In this document: positions 61,390 to 64,000 of the stretch, piece by piece
How the letters are laid out: the number at the start of each line of letters is the position of its first letter
Position numbering within the stretch: position 1 is the stretch's first letter
Assembly (NCBI RefSeq): GCF_036010485.1
Contig: NZ_CP108568.1
Location: 4,409,001-4,473,000 of the forward strand
Direction: 5' to 3'
Length of the DNA: 64,000 nt
Source of the DNA: Streptomyces sp. NBC_01198
Lineage (GTDB): Bacteria; Actinomycetota; Actinomycetes; Streptomycetales; Streptomycetaceae
Notes under the pieces: generated by a model
What the model saw: only the letters and a program-made list of their open reading frames with translations
What the model was told of the DNA's origin: nothing
Databases searched by the model: none
Translations under genes and position numbers: made by a program

Positions 61390-62565
61390 CTACGCCAGCG
61401 ACTTCCGCACCGCCTCGACCAGCGTGGCCGCCCGGACGTCGTCGCCGCCCTCGACGATGCTGTTCATGACGTAGCCGAAGGCGATGCCGTGCTCGGGGTC
61501 GGCGAAGCTGAGTGAGCCGCCCCGGCCGGGGTGGCCGAAGGCGCGCGGGCCGGTCAGCGGACTGTCGTCGGTGGGCAGCATGTAGCCCGACCCGAAGCGG
61601 CTCGGGATCATCATCACCCGGTCCGTACCCGCGGCCTGCTCCTCGGCGGCGGACGCCACGGTCTCCGAGGTGAGCAGGCGCCGGCCGTCCACCTCGCCGA
61701 CCAGCGCCGCATACATGCGCGCCAGCCCGCGAGCGGTGCCGATGCCGTTGGACGCCGGGATCTCGGCGGCCTGCACCTCGGGGGAGTTGAAGTCGATCTC
61801 GGTGGGATCGGTCACGCCGAAGGCCCTGTTGGTCAGGGACTCGGGGTCGCGCATGGCCGCGACCAGGCCGCGGAACGCCTCGGGGATCGCGGCGAGCGGC
61901 ACGGTGCTGAGGTCGACCGCCGGCTGCGGGTAGGCCATCCGGCTGACCCGGCCGCGCTCGGACTCCGGCAGCCCGACGAAGAAGTCCACCTCCAGCGGCC
62001 CGGCGATCTCCTCGGCGAAGAACCGCCCGGGAGTACGGCCGGACACCCGCCGGATCACCTCGCCGACCAACCAGCCGAAGGTCCGCCCGTGGTAGCCGTG
62101 CGCGGTCCCCGGCGTCCACTGCGGACGCTGCGCCGCCAGCGCGGCGATCATCGGGTCCCACGCCAACGCCTGCTCCAGCGGCACCGGATGGTCCAGCGCG
62201 ACCAGCCCGGACCGGTGCGACATGATCTGGCGGACGGTGATGTCCGCCTTGCCGTTCGCGGCGAACTCCGGCCAGTAGCGCGCCACGGGCGCGTCCAGGT
62301 CCAACTCCCCGCGCTGGGCCAGCAGATGGGCCGCCGTCGCGGTGGGACCCTTGGTCGCCGAGTAGACCAGTTGCAGCGTGTCCCGCTCCCATGGCCGGCC
62401 GGTCTGCGGATCGGCGACCCCGCCCCACAGATCCACGACGGGCCGGCCGTCCCGGTAGACGCACACCGCCGCGCCGATGTCCCCGCGTTCGGCGAAGTTC
62501 GCCGCGAACGCCTCCCGTACGGCCTCGAATCCGCCCGCGACCTGACCACTGATCGTCGTCGTCAT
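61390..62565 (-). CDS. Serine hydrolase, beta-lactamase/EstB family
   Basis: 391 residues from ATG 62565 (MTTTISGQVAGGFEAVREAF). The SxxK nucleophile is in LVYSATKGPTATAAHLLAQRGEL and the Tyr motif in GTAHGYHGRTFGWLVGEVIRRVSGR. A C-terminal GHPGRGGSLSFADP matches the third conserved box of class C-like esterases. Such enzymes are carboxylesterases or D-alanyl-type peptidases. No signal peptide is seen, so it is likely cytosolic. A terminator follows it. Confidence 0.88.
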   Translation of the reverse strand: MTTTISGQVAGGFEAVREAFAANFAERGDIGAAVCVYRDGRPVVDLWGGVADPQTGRPWERDTLQLVYSATKGPTATAAHLLAQRGELDLDAPVARYWPEFAANGKADITVRQIMSHRSGLVALDHPVPLEQALAWDPMIAALAAQRPQWTPGTAHGYHGRTFGWLVGEVIRRVSGRTPGRFFAEEIAGPLEVDFFVGLPESERGRVSRMAYPQPAVDLSTVPLAAIPEAFRGLVAAMRDPESLTNRAFGVTDPTEIDFNSPEVQAAEIPASNGIGTARGLARMYAALVGEVDGRRLLTSETVASAAEEQAAGTDRVMMIPSRFGSGYMLPTDDSPLTGPRAFGHPGRGGSLSFADPEHGIAFGYVMNSIVEGGDDVRAATLVEAVRKSLA

Positions 62566-62874
62566 GCCGCCCATCCTGGCACCGCGGCCACCGGCGGCGG
62601 ACGGCCGGGTCCCGCACGCGGCAGGAGCCGGCCGGCGGCCGCGGTGCGAACACACGTTCTCCCGACATACCGCTTCGACGGGTCCGGCGCGTGCCCGACC
62701 AGCACTCGGACGCCGAAGGCACGCGTAATGGCCGGGAGAACACCCCGCTCCGAGGGGGGTGACGCGCCAGCCTCACCCCCCGGCACCGGCTCGTCGCCCT
62801 ATTTGTCCAGTAATGTTCGGACGAAGGGTGACGAGAGCGCGAGCGGGACAGCAGCAGCGAGGAGAGATGCGATC
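62566..62874. other. 309-bp divergent intergenic region
   Basis: Between the serine hydrolase gene and the next plus-strand gene. It holds a GC hairpin (GGGGGGTGA/TCACCCCCC, 62754-62781) and an AT-rich stretch near 62799-62817 that is the probable promoter. I see no gene. Confidence 0.55.
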
Positions 62875-64000
62875 ATGCGCAACGGTCCTGGACGGCTCCT
62901 GCGGCGGTGGGCGCTGCTGCCGGCCGTCGCGATGGCGGTCACCGGCGTCCTCGCCTTCACGGGCGCCGCGCTCGCACCCCCGGCGCGGTCCGAGAGCGCC
63001 ATCGACAACGTCGCCAAGCACCTCAGGCGCGGGCCCGTCTACGTCGACCCGCGGGTGTCGGACCAGCTGACGCCGAACCAGGCGAAATCGCTGTCCGACC
63101 AGATCAAGTCGGCCGACAAGCCGGTCTTCGTCGCCGTACTGCCGGCCAACTCGGAGTTCCCGTCGCAGACCGTGCTGCGGGACGTGCGCTCGGCGACCGG
63201 CGTCACCGGCGTCTACGCCATCCACCTCGGCACCCTCTTCGACGCCGGCGCCGACCCCCAGGTCATGTCGCGCAACGCCGTCACCAACCTGGTCGGCCAG
63301 GTCCAGCGATCCTCCGGCGGCAACACCGCCGCCGAGGTCGACAGCTTCGTGGACGGCGCCCTGCCGCAGGCCGCCGGCCTGGGCCCCACCTCCTGGCAGA
63401 GCCGGAGCAACGGCGTCGGCCCGGTCGGCGTCATCGTGGTGGCCGCGATCGTGGTCGTCGTGGTCGGCGGCGGATACCTGCTCCTCCGGCGCCGCCGCAA
63501 GGCACGCCAGAACAAGCAGCGCGACCAACTGCGCTGGGTGCGCAAGGTCGTCGACGAGGACATCACCGCCTTCGGCGAGGAGCTCGACCGGCTCGACTTC
63601 CACCCCGCCGACCCCGCCTCCGACGACCTGATGCGCGCCGACTACGCCCAGGCCCTGGACGCGTACGAGCGCGCCAAGCTCCTGATGCGCGCCGCCCACC
63701 GCCCGGTGGACGTCGAGTCCGTCACCAAGGCCGTGGAGGAGGGCCGCTTCGCCCTGGCGACCCTGGACGCCCGCCGCAGCGGCAAGCCGCTGCCCGAACG
63801 GCGTCCCCCATGCTTCTTCGACCCCCGGCACGGCCCCTCCGTACGCGACGTGTCCTGGGCGCCCCCCGGCGGCGGCCCGCGCGACGTCCCCGCCTGCGCG
63901 GCGGACGTGGCCCGCCTCGCCGACGGCGACCCCCCGATGACCCGCAACGTCGACACCGCCCGCGGCCCGCAGCCGTACTGGAACGCCGGCTCGGCCTACG
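62875..64000 (+). CDS. Putative membrane-anchored protein (partial, 3' end beyond window)
   Basis: The first 375 codons. A signal/anchor (RRWALLPAVAMAVTGVLAFTGAALA) is followed by an extracytoplasmic domain (about 35-165; YVDPRVSDQLTPNQAKSLSDQIKSADKPVFVAVLPAN) that recalls the TPM/Psb32-type fold, though I am not sure of it. A second helix (VGPVGVIVVAAIVVVVVGGGYLLL, about 181-204) leads to a basic stretch and a charged coiled-coil-like cytosolic part. ATG 62875 follows GAGGAGAG. Function unknown; the topology suggests a link between envelope and cytosol. Confidence 0.8.
   Translation, partial: MRNGPGRLLRRWALLPAVAMAVTGVLAFTGAALAPPARSESAIDNVAKHLRRGPVYVDPRVSDQLTPNQAKSLSDQIKSADKPVFVAVLPANSEFPSQTVLRDVRSATGVTGVYAIHLGTLFDAGADPQVMSRNAVTNLVGQVQRSSGGNTAAEVDSFVDGALPQAAGLGPTSWQSRSNGVGPVGVIVVAAIVVVVVGGGYLLLRRRRKARQNKQRDQLRWVRKVVDEDITAFGEELDRLDFHPADPASDDLMRADYAQALDAYERAKLLMRAAHRPVDVESVTKAVEEGRFALATLDARRSGKPLPERRPPCFFDPRHGPSVRDVSWAPPGGGPRDVPACAADVARLADGDPPMTRNVDTARGPQPYWNAGSAY

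Noticed and set aside
1..64000. tRNA, rRNA, insertion sequences, integrase or prophage genes
   Set aside because: I looked for cloverleaf-like and transposase or integrase motifs and found none I could support; a covariance-model scan would be the decisive test.

Overview
The window is very GC-rich, with densely packed genes and frequent GTG starts. Several genes are of types familiar from Streptomyces: an STM4015-family protein, a SigE-type ECF sigma factor, an SCO5918-family protein beside a DEAD-box helicase and a cold-shock protein, a large LuxR-type regulator, and secreted glucanases with discoidin domains. I read it as chromosomal DNA of a streptomycete (family Streptomycetaceae, inferred). 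I saw no rRNA, tRNA, transposase or CRISPR array. Both edges cut a gene.

Layout. 1-5.1 kb: edge of an STM4015 gene, an anti-sigma-like ATPase divergent from a GntR-GNAT pair across an array of five matching operators, then a TetR-controlled drug exporter. 5.2-9.9 kb: PIG-V-like mannosyltransferase, ECF sigma factor with a small membrane protein, GNAT, and a haloalkane-dehalogenase-type hydrolase divergent from its likely MarR regulator. 10-15.5 kb: a membrane protein, a 1212-residue secreted GH87 alpha-1,3-glucanase and an SDR enzyme. 15.6-21.8 kb: a two-gene operon encoding a 1741-residue caspase-STAND NTPase-WD40 protein and an alpha/beta hydrolase, the best candidate here for a defence or cell-suicide system. 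21.9-23.5 kb: TetR gene, a decayed esterase gene and a MITE-like inverted-repeat element. 23.5-26.3 kb: cold-shock cluster. 26.3-32 kb: two-component system divergent from an ABC ATPase, which is separated from its FtsX-type permease by a tandem repeat related to the MITE-like element. 32-36.3 kb: three-subunit molybdenum aldehyde/xanthine oxidoreductase and a MarR regulator. 36.4-40.1 kb: L,D-transpeptidase lipoprotein and a secreted GH16 beta-1,3-glucanase behind a LacI-type palindrome. 40.2-53.6 kb: DUF5996, ADP-ribosylglycohydrolase, lipoprotein, DUF89, SNF2 helicase, HtpG, MOSC-reductase fusion, tandem DUF427 protein, disordered membrane protein. 53.8-59 kb: patatin phospholipase and acyltransferase genes, translationally coupled, then a LAL-type regulator. 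59-64 kb: secreted M1 peptidase, a ricin-lectin remnant, an EstB-like serine hydrolase and the start of a membrane protein.

How genes work together. The GH87 and GH16 enzymes suggest attack on fungal or other alpha/beta-1,3-glucans. The HK/RR pair probably senses envelope stress for the divergent ABC exporter. Patatin plus PlsC could remodel lipids. The caspase-STAND-WD40 operon fits the general logic of a propeller sensor, an NTPase switch and protease/esterase effectors. Function assignments come from motif recognition only; no database search was possible.
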